From Selaginella moellendorffii (taxonomy: Eukaryota; Streptophyta; Lycopodiopsida; Selaginellales; Selaginellaceae), in assembly GCF_000143415.4 (NCBI RefSeq), contig NW_003314333.1, positions 124,001 to 188,000 on the forward strand: a stretch of 64,000 nucleotides of DNA, given 5' to 3'. Under the pieces are notes generated by a model, which made no database searches, was not told the DNA's origin, and was given only the letters and a program-made list of their open reading frames with translations. A program made the translations under genes and the position numbers. Positions 1 through 9,368 of the stretch are shown in pieces. Numbering within the stretch: position 1 is the stretch's first letter; every line of letters starts with the position of its first letter.

Positions 1-3
1 AAG

Positions 4-838
4 ATGAGAGAATGGGACACAGTGTGGCTGCCAGTGGACGGCATTGAACTCTTCAAGAGAGATCCCATAACTGGGGAACCTATGTTTCCTCAGGGTTCCC
101 CACGGCCGATGCACCCGGATGGACTCAAAGACCAGGAAAGTATAGTGGCCGGGATTAGACAGCATATTGCCTTCTGGAAGAGGGGATTAGTGTTTGGTGG
201 AGAATCCTATTTTCAGAGGTGCAAGACTTTGATCGAATACTGGGAGAAGATTATATCTGCTATCCAAAATGGGCCGGTTGTATATGAAGAATTGGAAGAG
301 TCCTTTTGGCCAGAACCCAGAGCACTAGATAGTAGCGGAACAATGTCCTCTGGAAATGTAGTGACAGATAACGATGTTGAGGATCACTATTGTGGGCCGA
401 GGAACAAGAAGCCGGATTCAGCATTCAATCCAGTACAGGTCTGCAAAGGAATGGTCGTGCTTGTCAGACCCAGTAATAAAAAACAAATGATATGGGTGGG
501 GCGCTGCATCGCTGATGCAGAGGAGGACGTGGAAACTAACTCCTTCAATGTAACTATGGAGTGGTTCAAGCCAAGTTCCGGATGTACGAAGGATTGCCTA
601 GAAAAGAGATGGGTGCTGAATCCAAGGGATCCCAGCATGAGCATATCGGTGGATAATGTTGTGCATGGTTGGATGCGGAAGCAGAGTGCCACCATCACCT
701 TGCCAGACCATGCAAGAGATGCAGCAAGCGCATTCATAACCCGGGTTCAAGGTGAGATTCATTAATATTCCTTTACTAAGTTTCTAATGTATTTTATTTC
801 AAGGTGAACAATCCGAATCTGAATCAGAGGAGGCGTGA
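4..838 (+). CDS. Uncharacterised plant protein, two exons, possibly 5' truncated by the window edge
   Basis: Exon 1 runs 4-751 and exon 2 804-838, joined across a 52 bp GT-AG intron (752-803). The joined frame ends in an acidic Ser/Glu tail before TGA at 836-838. Without splicing the frame stops a few codons into the intron. The protein is about 260 residues. Residues 145-200 alternate hydrophobic strands with Trp (MVVLVRP, IWVGRC, TMEWFKP) in a way that recalls a small Tudor/BAH-like barrel, but I do not recognise the family. The N-terminus may continue upstream of the window, because the ATG lies at base 4 with no visible stop before it. It could be a host gene or an accessory gene of a transposon. 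The clean splice and open frame suggest it was functional recently. Confidence 0.5.
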
Positions 839-927
839 TGGCATGTGGCCTTACGCCATTCCTAGGTGAGATGATACAAATAACAAGTGTAAATTCTTAG
901 TTGTTCTAGCAAATCTTACTTAAAGTT

Positions 928-960
928 CAAGGTGAACAAGCCGAATATGAATTCATCGGA
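928..960 (+). repeat. Degenerate duplicate of the exon-2 region of the upstream gene
   Basis: The splice-acceptor and exon-2 start (CAAGGTGAACAATCCGAATC, from 801) recurs here as a close variant, CAAGGTGAACAAGCCGAAT. It is followed by a second block related to the CCATTCCTAGGTGAG motif at 857-870. A third copy lies inverted at 2167-2196. This suggests local tandem and inverted duplication of the gene's 3' end. Confidence 0.5.
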
Positions 961-1461
961 TTGTTATAACAAATTGCGAGGTGATGGCATGAGGCAATAT
1001 GCCATTTGAGAGTGGTAGCCATTCCTATATGAGCTGAGTGAAATATTTATTAGAAATACCTCATTCAATTGTGCACTTCTAAGTCTTGGTCCACTCAGTA
1101 CTGTTTGCATGTTTTTATTTTAATTCTTTCTCTAAAATGTTATTTAGCATGTGGCTTCATGCCATTGCTCTCCTTTTCTATCCTTGCATAATACTTCTCC
1201 ATATATATAGCATGTGCGCACATGTGATATGGTTCATTAGGCCTGATATAGTGTGTGAGGTAAAACAAAGATGATGTGACATATGCATTTACCAATCACA
1301 CGTGCATAAATCTAATAATATGGCGTGTGGCCCATATTAATGGCACATAAACCCATATTGTGGGCTTACGTGCTTTATGTACCATCATTCCCTTGCAGCG
1401 TGTGTGTTGGTTTCCTTTTATAACACAACGAACTCCATATTTTAGGGTGAAGAGCGTTCTC

Positions 1462-1719
1462 ATGGCAAGCACAAAATCTGTAAGTGAGGCAGAAAAGGAG
1501 ACGGAGAAGGAGATAGGTGAAGATGTAGAATATATAAGTCTTCCAAACTCCCCGTACTATACTCCAGGTGATCATTTTTCTGAACAAATGGCAACATTAA
1601 CAACTATCGAGAACGCCCCAGTAACGTCAAAGACAACAATTCAAAGCAAAACAACTGACCCGGAGAAGGATGATAGTACCGTTGAGAGTACCAAAAAGGA
1701 GGTGTCCACTAGCGCTTAG
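1462..1719 (+). CDS. Possible small acidic Ser/Thr-rich exon or ORF, unrecognised
   Basis: An open frame of 85 codons starts at ATG 1462 and ends at TAG 1717-1719. The open frame extends upstream to about 1360. A plausible splice acceptor (CCATATTTTAG) lies just before at 1435-1445. The product is low-complexity, rich in Ser, Thr, Lys and Glu, with no recognisable domain. It sits inside the field of short hairpin repeats downstream of the first gene and might be an alternative terminal exon of that gene. It could also be chance. Confidence 0.2.
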   Translation: MASTKSVSEAEKETEKEIGEDVEYISLPNSPYYTPGDHFSEQMATLTTIENAPVTSKTTIQSKTTDPEKDDSTVESTKKEVSTSA

Positions 1720-2166
1720 GCTTATAATGGTGTGTGCCCTCATGCCATTTACTTGATCACCAAATACCTTTTTCCCTTTGCACTAGTATATCTTAATACC
1801 GGTCTGAGAAATAGAATGGCATGTGCCCTTAGGCCTTTTACTAAATCACCTTTGAAAGAAATGCAAGCCTCTTTGTCGTAAAAAAAAGGTACTACAGAAA
1901 TTCCTTAATAATATGAATGTTATTTAGTTTCATGAAAATACACTAAGGGTCAAATGAGTTAAATGACTTCTCCAGACTAGCAATGCCTCTTGCTACACCT
2001 TCACAATTTGATTCGTTAGAAAAAGATAACATTGAATAATATCTAAATGTTCTCACCATTAAGTTATATGTCTGGCTAATAGGAATGACGTTCATCTTGG
2101 AAAGCTCACCACACGCTCAATGAACAAACAAATAGTGTGTGCGCGCATGCCATCGCTCTTCTTTAG

Positions 2167-2196
2167 CTTCAGATTCGGCTTGTTCACCTTGACAAT
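2167..2196 (-). repeat. Inverted copy of the exon-2 start of the first gene
   Basis: Read on the minus strand this is TCAAGGTGAACAAGCCGAAT followed by CTGAAGC, matching the exon-2 start at 801-825 and the duplicate at 928-946. With those copies it could form a long-range inverted repeat about 1.3 kb apart. Confidence 0.45.
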
Positions 2197-2376
2197 GAGA
2201 TTTATTATACAACCAGATGGACTCAGTCTGGACACAAAGTCACCGCTCTAGTCACCATGCCCCAGATATGTCTAGCCCTTGGACAAAAAACATATAATTT
2301 CACATCATTTTCAAATACTTGAAAATTTGTACCTAGTCCCATTTTACTGAACAAATCCCACTTTAACGAAATAGAG

Positions 2377-2730
2377 CTTTCCTCTCTCCTTGAGCCTTAT
2401 ATTCCCAGTCCTATTCCCAATCGGGTCATTCCTCCACCTCCACCAGTGCAGCTCAAGGATGGGTCTAAGTACGAGGTTCAGGACATCCTTGATTCCAAGA
2501 TTTCACAGTCTAAACTCTACTATCTGGTCGACTGGAAAGGTTACGGACCTGAAGAACGCACTTGGGAACTTGCAGACAACCTAATTCATTCTCCTGACCT
2601 TGTTCAGGACTTCCACCGCCGCTATCCTTCTCGTCCCAGTCCTCATTCTTTTTCTCCATCTCCCATCCCTCGCCGCTCATCTCATCCTCCTCATCGTTCT
2701 CATTCACATCCTCGTTCCACTCGTTCTTGA
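2377..2730 (+). pseudogene. C-terminus of a chromovirus (Ty3/gypsy) integrase with chromodomain
   Basis: The open frame from about 2377 reads through a short linker (LLEPYIPSPIPNRV), a run of prolines, and then a chromodomain: YEVQDILDSK, then YYLVDWKGYGPEERTWE, the two conserved segments carrying aromatic-cage residues. It ends in a basic Ser/Pro/His/Arg tail and TGA at 2728-2730. In chromoviruses this module sits at the end of integrase and directs insertion to marked chromatin. Only this 3' end is present; the rest of pol is absent upstream. The linker and the GPEERTW signature look more like chromoviruses of fungi, animals and early land plants than the usual angiosperm clades, but I cannot confirm that without a tree. 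Confidence 0.8.
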
Positions 2731-3146
2731 GGAGGGGGTGCTGTCAGGAATCCCCCAATTCTTGCCACATTCCTGACTCTCGCCGGATTCCTGACCTGTA
2801 GACCACATTCCTGATTCTCGAGACACTTCCCTATTCCTAACTCTCGAGACACTTCCCTATTCCTGACTCTCGAGACACTTCCCTTTTCCTGACTCTCTGA
2901 TTTCCTGTACGATTCCTGAGTCTCGAGCCTGATATTGATGTGGCGCCTCCTCGACCTCAATTATATTTAGGCTGTCCTCGATCTAAGAGTGGTGGAGCTT
3001 CATCAACCTATAGTATATATAGGTTAGCTTTGTTCCATTTCTCCACAATCTGAATCAACGCCAGTCTAAGGCCTCTTCTTTGTTTCCACTAGCTTTTCTC
3101 TTTGTCTTTTGCATTTTCCAATCTTGATCTTGTTGGGGGTTTTGAC
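2729..3146 (+). mobile_element. Polypurine tract and 3' LTR of the chromovirus, 3' end unclear
   Basis: The stop codon of the chromodomain frame is followed by a purine-rich run (GAGGAGGGGG, 2729-2738) and TGTCAGGAATCCC at 2742, the expected start of a 3' LTR. A TATA-like TATAGTATATATAGG lies near 3010-3025. The LTR includes a 26 bp tandem repeat. Its end is not clear: E1 coding sequence begins at about 3147 without a recognisable TG...CA boundary, so the LTR is probably truncated. Confidence 0.55.
2822..2899 (+). repeat. 26 bp tandem repeat, three units, inside the chromovirus LTR
   Basis: Units start at 2822, 2848 and 2874 with the core GACACTTCCCTATTCCTGAC. A partial fourth unit (ATTCCTGATTCTCGA) precedes them. 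Such arrays are common in the U3 part of LTRs. Confidence 0.75.
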
Positions 3147-3741
3147 AATGATTGTCAATGATGATCATATATGCCGTGACTTCTTGCAATCTCTCGAAGG
3201 CAAAGCGGCAACTTGGGCAGATTCTCTCCTTCCAAAGGACCGGACAGACTTCCAGATACTACTTGCTTCTTTTAGAGAACGTTTAGTGGAAGAAAAACCC
3301 ACAAATCGGCTACTTGTCAACCTCTTTTCGTTCTGGCAGGGTGCTCACGAGTCTGTTCCTGACTACATCACCTAGTTTGGAGCATACTGGAAGCAGTCTT
3401 GGGATCGCAGAGTGGTCCAAGATGAGCAACAGGGGATCACAGCATTCATAGCAGATCTGCATGGGAACTTGCAGCGGAAACTTCTTAAGAAGACATTTAG
3501 GTCTTGTCGCGAGGCATTTTTGTTTGCCTCGAAGCTGGAAAGAGAGCTTCTTGTTGACCTGGGGATTGCTAGAGTTGATTTCAACCAACCCATCACCCCG
3601 TCAGAGTCACCTTGTGCAGTTGTTCGCCTGTCCACAACAAAGCCCATCGCTATTGAGCATACACCTCCGGCTATTGAGAACTTTGCCAACGAGATGCGGC
3701 AGCTGAAGGAGATCATTCTTCAGCAACAATCACACCAGGAC
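3147..3741 (+). pseudogene. E1 copy 1 gag, N-terminal part
   Basis: The frame encodes the capsid-type gag core. Recognisable pieces are CRDFLQSLEGKAATWADSLL, a KPTNRLLVNLFSF stretch and GAHESVPDYIT, all matching gag at 34340-34960 and, inverted, 52640-53240. An in-frame TAG at 3373-3375 replaces a Trp codon that copy 3 keeps. A second open stretch continues to the solo-LTR insertion point at 3747. In Ty3 elements this protein builds the particle that packages the RNA. Confidence 0.8.
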
Positions 3742-3746
3742 AAACT

Positions 3747-5488
3747 TGTGAGACACAAAATCCCTAGGCCCAAAGTGGAGCTGGAAGGGTGCCATGTGGT
3801 GGTGGCCAAAGCGAAAACCAAACGAGCATAACACGTTTGGACTAAAAGCTCCGACTTGAAAGGTCGACAGCGGGAGTGGAACTCCCAACGAAGTGCTCAA
3901 GGAACGAGCACGAAGCGAGCAATAAGCAAGGCTCCAAAAAGGGACCCAAAAGGACCAACACGTGACACCTGGAAGTGTCCGAGATGGACCCGAGTTGGGG
4001 TCTGAAGTGGAGTCCGAGAAGGACCCCGAGATGGAGTTCGAGATGGAGTCCGAGATGGAGTCCGAGGTGGACCCGAGATGGACCCAAGATGGAGTCCGAG
4101 ATGGAGTCCGAGATGGAGTCCGAGGTGGACCTGAGATGGACCCGAGATGGAATCCGAGATGGAGTCCGAGGTGGACCCGAGATGGACCCGAGATGGAGTT
4201 CGAGATGGAGTCCGAGGTGGACCCGAGATGGACCCGAGATGGAGTCCGAGATGGACACGAGATGGACTCCAAGATAGACTCTGAGATGGACCCGAGATGG
4301 AGTCCGAGATGGACCCGAGATGGAGTCCGAAGTCGAGATCGAGACCGAGATCGGGACCGAGACCGGGACCAAGACCGAGACCGAGACTGGGACCGAGACC
4401 GAGACCGAGACCGAGGCCGAGTCCGAGTCCGAGTCCAAGTCCGAATCCGAGTCCGAGTCTGAGTCCGAGTCCGAGTCCGAGTTCGAGTCTGAGAGGGTGA
4501 AAGCCCAAAGCGTTCGTCTCCCAGACCCTGGGGGGTTTGGTGAGCTCCAAAAGTATAGTAGGGGGGAGGACTGCAGTGGAGCCAGTTTGGCCAGGAAAGG
4601 CCAGTTTGGCCCAGGAAGGCCAGACCCAGTGTTGGGTGATGAGCTGCCCACTGGGAAGTCCAAGACTAGAGTGAACATGGACCGACAAGCGGGGTAGCTT
4701 GGTGAAGTGTTCAAGAGCCGGCTCTAGTTCCCCCGGGAGATCGACTGGCCGATGCTCCCAGTCCAAGTGTGGGTGGCACTACCTACTTGGATACCTGTCG
4801 TGGCTCAACGAAACCTCGCTCTAAGCCCATGGCTAGAGCACCTAAAGGCGAAAGGCGGGGAGAGTACCCATGAGGCTTGCATAAGGCCACGGTGTTCCAA
4901 AATGTTGCCCCAAAGTCCCAAACATTGAAAGGGAAGAGAAGTAGGCCTCTAATGCAGTGACCAAGGATATGGTCACATGGTGAGGAAGTCCCAAAGGATA
5001 GTGGGACTTAGCGGTCAGGCCTACAGGCCTTGATCCAGTGGCAGTGTTGGCGAACACGGTCATGGACTAAAAGGGACTTGGTGGGGACTGGAAAAGAGTT
5101 GTTGGGGAAGGCTAGTCCCCATGTCTGCGGGCATCCTAAGGATGCTAAGGAGTGGATCTGGGATGATCGCTCATGGACAGATGGCCCAGTCTTTGAGAGA
5201 CGGGATTATGATGCAGGTGGCATTAGACCACCGGTGTGACCAAGGTGAATGGGCATGGCCTAGCGTAACGGGCTGGTATGTCGGTGGTACCTTGCGGTGT
5301 CGGTCATGGGATCAGACATGTGGAGCACTTGGACCAAGTGCAAAGGTTGAGTGGCATGGATGCCATTCTCAGGGCTGGCAAGCCCCAAGTCCTAACTGGG
5401 ACTTATGGAGGTTGTGAATGAGACTCCTCCAAGTGGTCGGAGGTGCAGTGAAGTGACTAAAGTAAAAAGGAAAAATTAGTCACTTACA
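3747..5488 (+). mobile_element. Solo LTR S1 (1742 bp) with 5 bp target duplication AAACT
   Basis: The sequence starts TGTGAGACAC and ends CACTTACA, with LTR-type TG...CA ends. It is flanked by AAACT at 3742-3746 and 5489-5493. Removing it and one AAACT restores continuity with the E1 gag of copy 3, so it is a clean insertion. A homologous copy with its own duplication (ATTAG) is at 16418-18210. No gag or pol is present, so each is best read as a solo LTR left by recombination between two long LTRs, or a non-autonomous element. The inside is GC-rich and carries a minisatellite. Confidence 0.85.
3990..4495 (+). repeat. Minisatellite: 12 bp GAGATGGAGTCC units grading into 6 bp units
   Basis: The left part is built of 11-12 bp units, GAGATGGAGTCC and GAGATGGACCC. 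Around 4325-4420 it changes to ACCGAG-type 6-mers, then to TCCGAG 6-mers up to about 4490. The plus strand is strongly purine-rich. Long open frames on both strands here (WSPRW, DSDSDS, GLGLGL patterns) are by-products of the repeat period being a multiple of three and are not genes. Confidence 0.9.
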
Positions 5489-5938
5489 AAACTGCTCCAG
5501 GAGCTGGTGGAGTCCAGGAAAGAGGCCACTACAGCTCAAGAACACAGATTTAAGTCCCGTTGGTGCACTCACTGTGAGACAAACATACACAACACGCAGC
5601 GCTGCTTCAAGCTTCACCCAAAGCTTCGGCCTCCACCTTCCCAACATGTCCAATAGCGTCCCTTTGCTGATAATTCCACATCATCTCAGGGTCCCAAGAC
5701 ATATCAGGAGCAGTTGGAGCGACAAGCAATTGAGGCAGCCCCTTCATCAAGCAAAGGCAAGGCACCAGCCTCATCAGTCAACACGATTTTGGTAGCTGAG
5801 GAACTCTATAGGCAACAGCAGGAAACCGCAGCCACTCGAGCCCAAGCAAAGAAGAAGGCAGCCGCTTAGCCTGGGATCGATCCCCTGGCGTCGGTTGAGA
5901 GTGAATCTCTGTCGGCACCAAATCTAGTGACATAGAGG
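5489..5938 (+). pseudogene. E1 copy 1 gag, C-terminal part
   Basis: Continues gag after the solo LTR. The Gln/Ala-rich segment (EELYRQQQ, ATRAQAKKKA) aligns with 34950-35390 and with 52210-52640 on the minus strand. In-frame TAG codons at 5867-5869 and 5933-5935 stand where copy 3 has CAG and CAA, and copy 4 has CAG at the second site. No CCHC zinc knuckle is visible in the gag of any E1 copy. Confidence 0.7.
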
Positions 5939-6625
5939 GTGGCTTGTAAACTCCCCTTCAAGTCACTACTCTCTTCTTCTTTTGATATCTCACCAACAGC
6001 TACTCCTATTCTGGAGCTGGTTCTTCAACAGTTGGTCGACACTCCCGTCACCTTTTCGCTCCGAGACATGTTGTGTCTTGTCCTAGGATTCGGCCAGCGT
6101 TTAGAGGAGTTTGTACAGTCAGGAACACTAGAGAGCACTCCCAAGAGGACTCCTCAAGAGATGCACATTGTCGACATAACAAGATATGGTGGAGATCCTG
6201 GTCCGTTCTTCGTCCCAGTGCAGATTGGTACTTCCTCTTGTAAGATGGATGTTTTGGTTGACTCTGGTTCTGGAAGCAACATTATCTCTCTCAAAGTTGC
6301 CCTTTCAGCACAACTACAGATCACTGAGAGCTCCTCCATCGTGCTCAAGACCTTCGCCAACCACACTATTCCTCTAACGGGCATTTGCTGTGGTGTCAAG
6401 GTCTCAGTGCAAGGTGTTATTTCTAAGGTAGATTTCCTCGTGGTTGACTACCAACGTCTAGGAACGTCCTCTTTGAAGGACTCTATCATCCTTGGCCACT
6501 CATGGCAAGTCACAACCCATTGCACAATCGACAGCGCAAAAGGCGAGATGGAAATTAGCGATGGAACCCATAGCGCCACCTTTCTCAACAACCACGGCAG
6601 AGCTCTTTCTCAGCAAGCCCAGTAG
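5939..6625 (+). pseudogene. E1 copy 1 aspartic protease (retropepsin)
   Basis: Open frame of 228 codons. After an N-terminal segment (LPFKSLLSS, LRDMLCLVLGFG) comes the retropepsin core: VDSGSGSNIIS with catalytic Asp at about residue 105, a flap-like region, and SIILGHSW near residue 185 as the conserved ILG. The family cleaves the Gag-Pol polyprotein. It ends at TAG 6623-6625, a stop also present in copy 3. The following spacer continues in another frame. The active site is intact here, in contrast to copy 4. Confidence 0.8.
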
Positions 6626-6637
6626 GCTCAGACTAAG

Positions 6638-7306
6638 ATGGCCTCCACACCATACTTTCCTCCTGAGCTCACAGAGGCTTTTCCCGAGCTGGCCGTGGAG
6701 TCGACCATCTATAGGATGGATTCTTTCTCATGCAACGCGATTGACATGGTTGGAGGTGAGCCAGATAGCTCAAGAAATCTCTCAACCTCACTCTCTTTAT
6801 TTGAGAGTAAGGCCGAGCCTCTAGCCACGCCCTCTTTATTTGATGGCGGGGCTTATAGAGTATGGTTTCCTACATCCAGCTTTCTGGAGTGTTTCTCGAT
6901 AGAGGAAGGGCTTCTCGATTCATTCCTTGCATGGGACAAACTCCCTCTTATGGAGCTTGACGACACAGTCACTCCAGACCAGACCCATCTTTCGCAGGAT
7001 ACAACCGAACTCAATCCTCCTCAGCAACTATCTGAGGTGTCACACAGCCAGCATCTTCCTACTAAAATTGTGGTAGCTGATGACTCCAAGCATATTCTGT
7101 CATGCCTTTTGTTGGAGATGGAAGAAGACATCCAGACACACAACTGGCAGAAAGAATCAAGCCAATCAGACGTGCTGCATGCAAGTTATAGCACTTTGAG
7201 TTCAAAATTTCCTACCATGGAGCCCCCAGTACAGGTCAAAGTGTATTACACTGAAACTTCAGCACCAAACTTGGACTGGACTTCGGTGGAGGATCTTCAC
7301 TTATAG
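6638..7306 (+). pseudogene. E1 spacer between protease and additional RNase H, unknown function
   Basis: About 220 residues, acidic, with motifs conserved between copies (YFPPELTEAFPELAVEST, KIVVADDSKHILSCLL, ETSAPNLDWTSVEDL). It matches no domain I recognise. In copy 4 the protease C-terminus and this spacer are one open frame. A 1 bp difference there and a small deletion near 7300 here separate it from the RNase H frame, so the ancestor was most likely a single polyprotein. Confidence 0.6.
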
Positions 7307-7428
7307 AGTACTTGGCTACAGTCCTTGCATTGGACATTGAGGGCTCAGAGCATCAGAAGCAAAGAGAACAACAGCCAATGTCTCCGGATCCCACAGCAAC
7401 GTTCTTACCAAACTCACCGTAGACGGTC

Positions 7429-7875
7429 TTGCCGGATGTGGTGTGCCCAGCATCTTTATTTGAGGAAGAGGACACTCCTATGATTACGGCTTATTTTGAT
7501 GGTGCTTTCTGCCCCAAAAACCAGGTTGCCGGCATCGGAGTTTGGATGATTGATTCTGCGGAGAACAAAGTAGCCGACCTCTTTATCACTTTGCCAGCAA
7601 CATCAACTAATGAAGTAGAGTATTTGGCGGCTATCAGTGCCATGAAGTTGGCCACAGATCTCAAGTTTAGGCGAGTCACTTTCATTGGAGATAGGCAACT
7701 CATCATACGCCAACTTACTGGAGAATACCAAGTCCGCAAAGAGAACCTGAAAGAGCTATGGCAGCGGGCGGTCAACTTGAAGGATGAGTTCTCTCAGGTG
7801 GCTTTTCAAAGTGTCCCTCGTGAAGAAAACTTTTGGGCGGACAGGTTATCACACCAAGCAATCACCATGATGTGA
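7429..7875 (+). pseudogene. E1 copy 1 additional RNase H (aRNH) placed upstream of RT
   Basis: A type-1 RNase H of the plant/archaeal style. All four acidic positions are present: Asp in TAYFDGAF, Glu in TNEVEYLAA, Asp in FIGDRQLIIRQL and Asp in NFWADRLSHQA. The GEYQVR and PREENF signatures of the family are also there. It should degrade the RNA of RNA-DNA hybrids during reverse transcription. It lies before the RT, whereas the dual-RNase-H Tat elements I know carry it after the RT-linked RNase H. The frame closes at TGA 7873-7875, where copy 4 has CGA and continues into RT. Confidence 0.8.
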
Positions 7876-8780
7876 GAGGCAAAAGGCACTACCTGCTCTT
7901 TGGTTTCCAAAGTCAGGGAGGAATCTATGAGAGACGAGGTCCCTGAGCCCAAGGTGTCTCCAGACTCCAGGGTTCATGCTGTTTTCCTAGGTGATGACAA
8001 AGACCTGGTCTTTATTGCCACATTGCTTGATTCAACAAATGCAGCAAAGCTCTTGGATCTCCTCCACTGGTGGACGTGTTTGCTTGGGACTACAGCCAGC
8101 TTCTAGGAGTTCCCATGGACACAATCATGCATAGTATTGTGCTTTCAGAGAAAGCCAAACCAGTCCGTCAAAAGATGCGACGTTTCAGCCCGGTAGCTCA
8201 CTTTGAGATGTAGTTGGAGATCGAGTGACTTTTGGCAGCCAGCTTTATTTACCCTTTGGAGAGCTCAAAGTGGGTAGCCAATCTTGTCCCTGCACGCAAG
8301 GCAAATGGAAAACTCCACCTTTGCATTGACTTTCGAGACTTGAACAAGGCAACTGCAAAAGATCACTTTCCAACTCCATTTATCGATGTGATTGTGGATG
8401 AGATGGCTGGACACCATTACTACTCTTTCATAGATGGCTTTTCAGGGTACAACCAGATCTTCATTCATCCCGATCATCAAGATCTTACGGCCTTTCGGAC
8501 ACCTTGGGGCGTCTTCGCTTTCAACGTCCTCCCGTTTCGCTTGTGTAACGCCGGAGCTACGTTTCAGCGCTTTATGACCCACGTCTTTTATGACTTGATT
8601 GGAGGCACCTTAAGGGTGTATATGGATGATCTGTGCACAACCTCTAACTCCTTTGAGGACCACCTTGTGCACTTGGAGCAGATCATCACTCATTGCCGAC
8701 AACACAAGTTTTCATTGAACCCAGTAAAGTGTAAATTCGGGGTGACTGAAGGCCGGTTGCTGGGCTTTGATGTCTCATAG
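7876..8780 (+). pseudogene. E1 copy 1 reverse transcriptase
   Basis: The linker (7876-8230) has stops and a small frame change. The RT core at 8232-8780 contains the motifs LHLCIDFRDLNKAT, YSFIDGFSGYNQIF (first catalytic Asp), TAFRTPWGVFAFNVLPF, NAGATFQRFM and VYMDDL (catalytic Asp pair), then CKFGVTEGRLLGFDVS. The catalytic box is YMDD rather than the YVDD or YIDD usual in Ty3 elements; copy 4 shares this. The core closes at TAG 8778-8780 where copy 4 has CAG. Confidence 0.85.
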
Positions 8781-9365
8781 GAAGGGATCAAGCCCCAGGT
8801 AGCCAAGGCTCAGGAGATTCTAGATCGGAACCCACCAACCAACGTGAAGCAACTTCGTAGCTTCCTTAGGCAAACGGGTTTCTTTCACTGTTTCCTCCAC
8901 AACTATGCTGCACGTTCACGGCCCTTGATAGCTTTGCTACAACACAATGTTCCATTTGTCTGGGGTGAGTCCCAGCAACAAGCCTTTGAATCACTGAAGC
9001 AGTCACTCCGCACGGCCCCGGTACTCCAACCACCAGAACGACAACTTCATTTTGACATTTACATCACAACGGGTACAGAGGCTTTTGGAGTATGCCTTTG
9101 CCAATGTTCACAGCATGGCAAGCCACCACATGCAACATATTATGCCTCACATTCGTTCAAGGAGACTGAGAAGAAGTACGTGGATGTAGAAAAGGAAGCA
9201 ATGGCTGTTGTTTACACCTTGGAGTGATTTCGTCACTTTCTCGCTAGAGCCCGTATCCATTTCCTCGTCTATTTTAATGTGCTGACCTTTCTTTTACAGT
9301 GACCGGTCCACAGTCCTCGTACTTTATCCTGGATTGTGACCATCCAAGAGTTCTAGCCAACTTTT
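8781..9365 (+). pseudogene. E1 copy 1 RT-linked RNase H (gRNH), catalytic residues lost
   Basis: Follows RT in the usual place (SFLRQTGFFHCFLHNYA thumb/connection, then APVLQPPERQLHFDIYI). At the position of the usual DAS motif the sequence reads TTGTEAFG, so the first catalytic Asp is replaced. The Glu of EKKYVDVEKEA is kept. The TDH motif reads YFN, so another Asp is missing. Copy 4 has the same substitutions, so the loss predates the two copies and parallels the inactive connection domain of retroviruses. Stops at 9225-9227, 9300-9302 and 9354-9356 are CGA or CAG in copy 4. Confidence 0.75.
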
Positions 9366-9368
9366 CAC

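Larger units (their letters stand above)
840..2158 (+). repeat. Cluster of short imperfect inverted repeats (consensus GGCATGTGGC-n-CATGCCATT)
   Basis: Related 20-25 bp motifs occur at 840-862, 986-1008, 1146-1168, 1322-1345, 1729-1750, 1818-1841 and 2134-2155. A perfect 14 bp palindrome, CATGTGCGCACATG, lies at 1211-1224. Most have GGCAT...ATGCC or GCATG...CATGC arms and could fold as small hairpins. They fill the 3' flank of the first gene, where only a weak open frame is otherwise seen. Confidence 0.5.

Noticed and set aside
3310-3716. Minus-strand open frames opposite E1 gag
   Set aside because: Shadow frames; the plus strand carries the gag domain and matches two other copies.
3842-4766. 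Long open frames on both strands over the minisatellite (Asp-Ser, Gly-Leu, Trp-Ser-Pro-Arg repeats)
   Set aside because: They arise because the repeat period is a multiple of three, so all frames stay open. Codons change with every unit variant and there are no domains.
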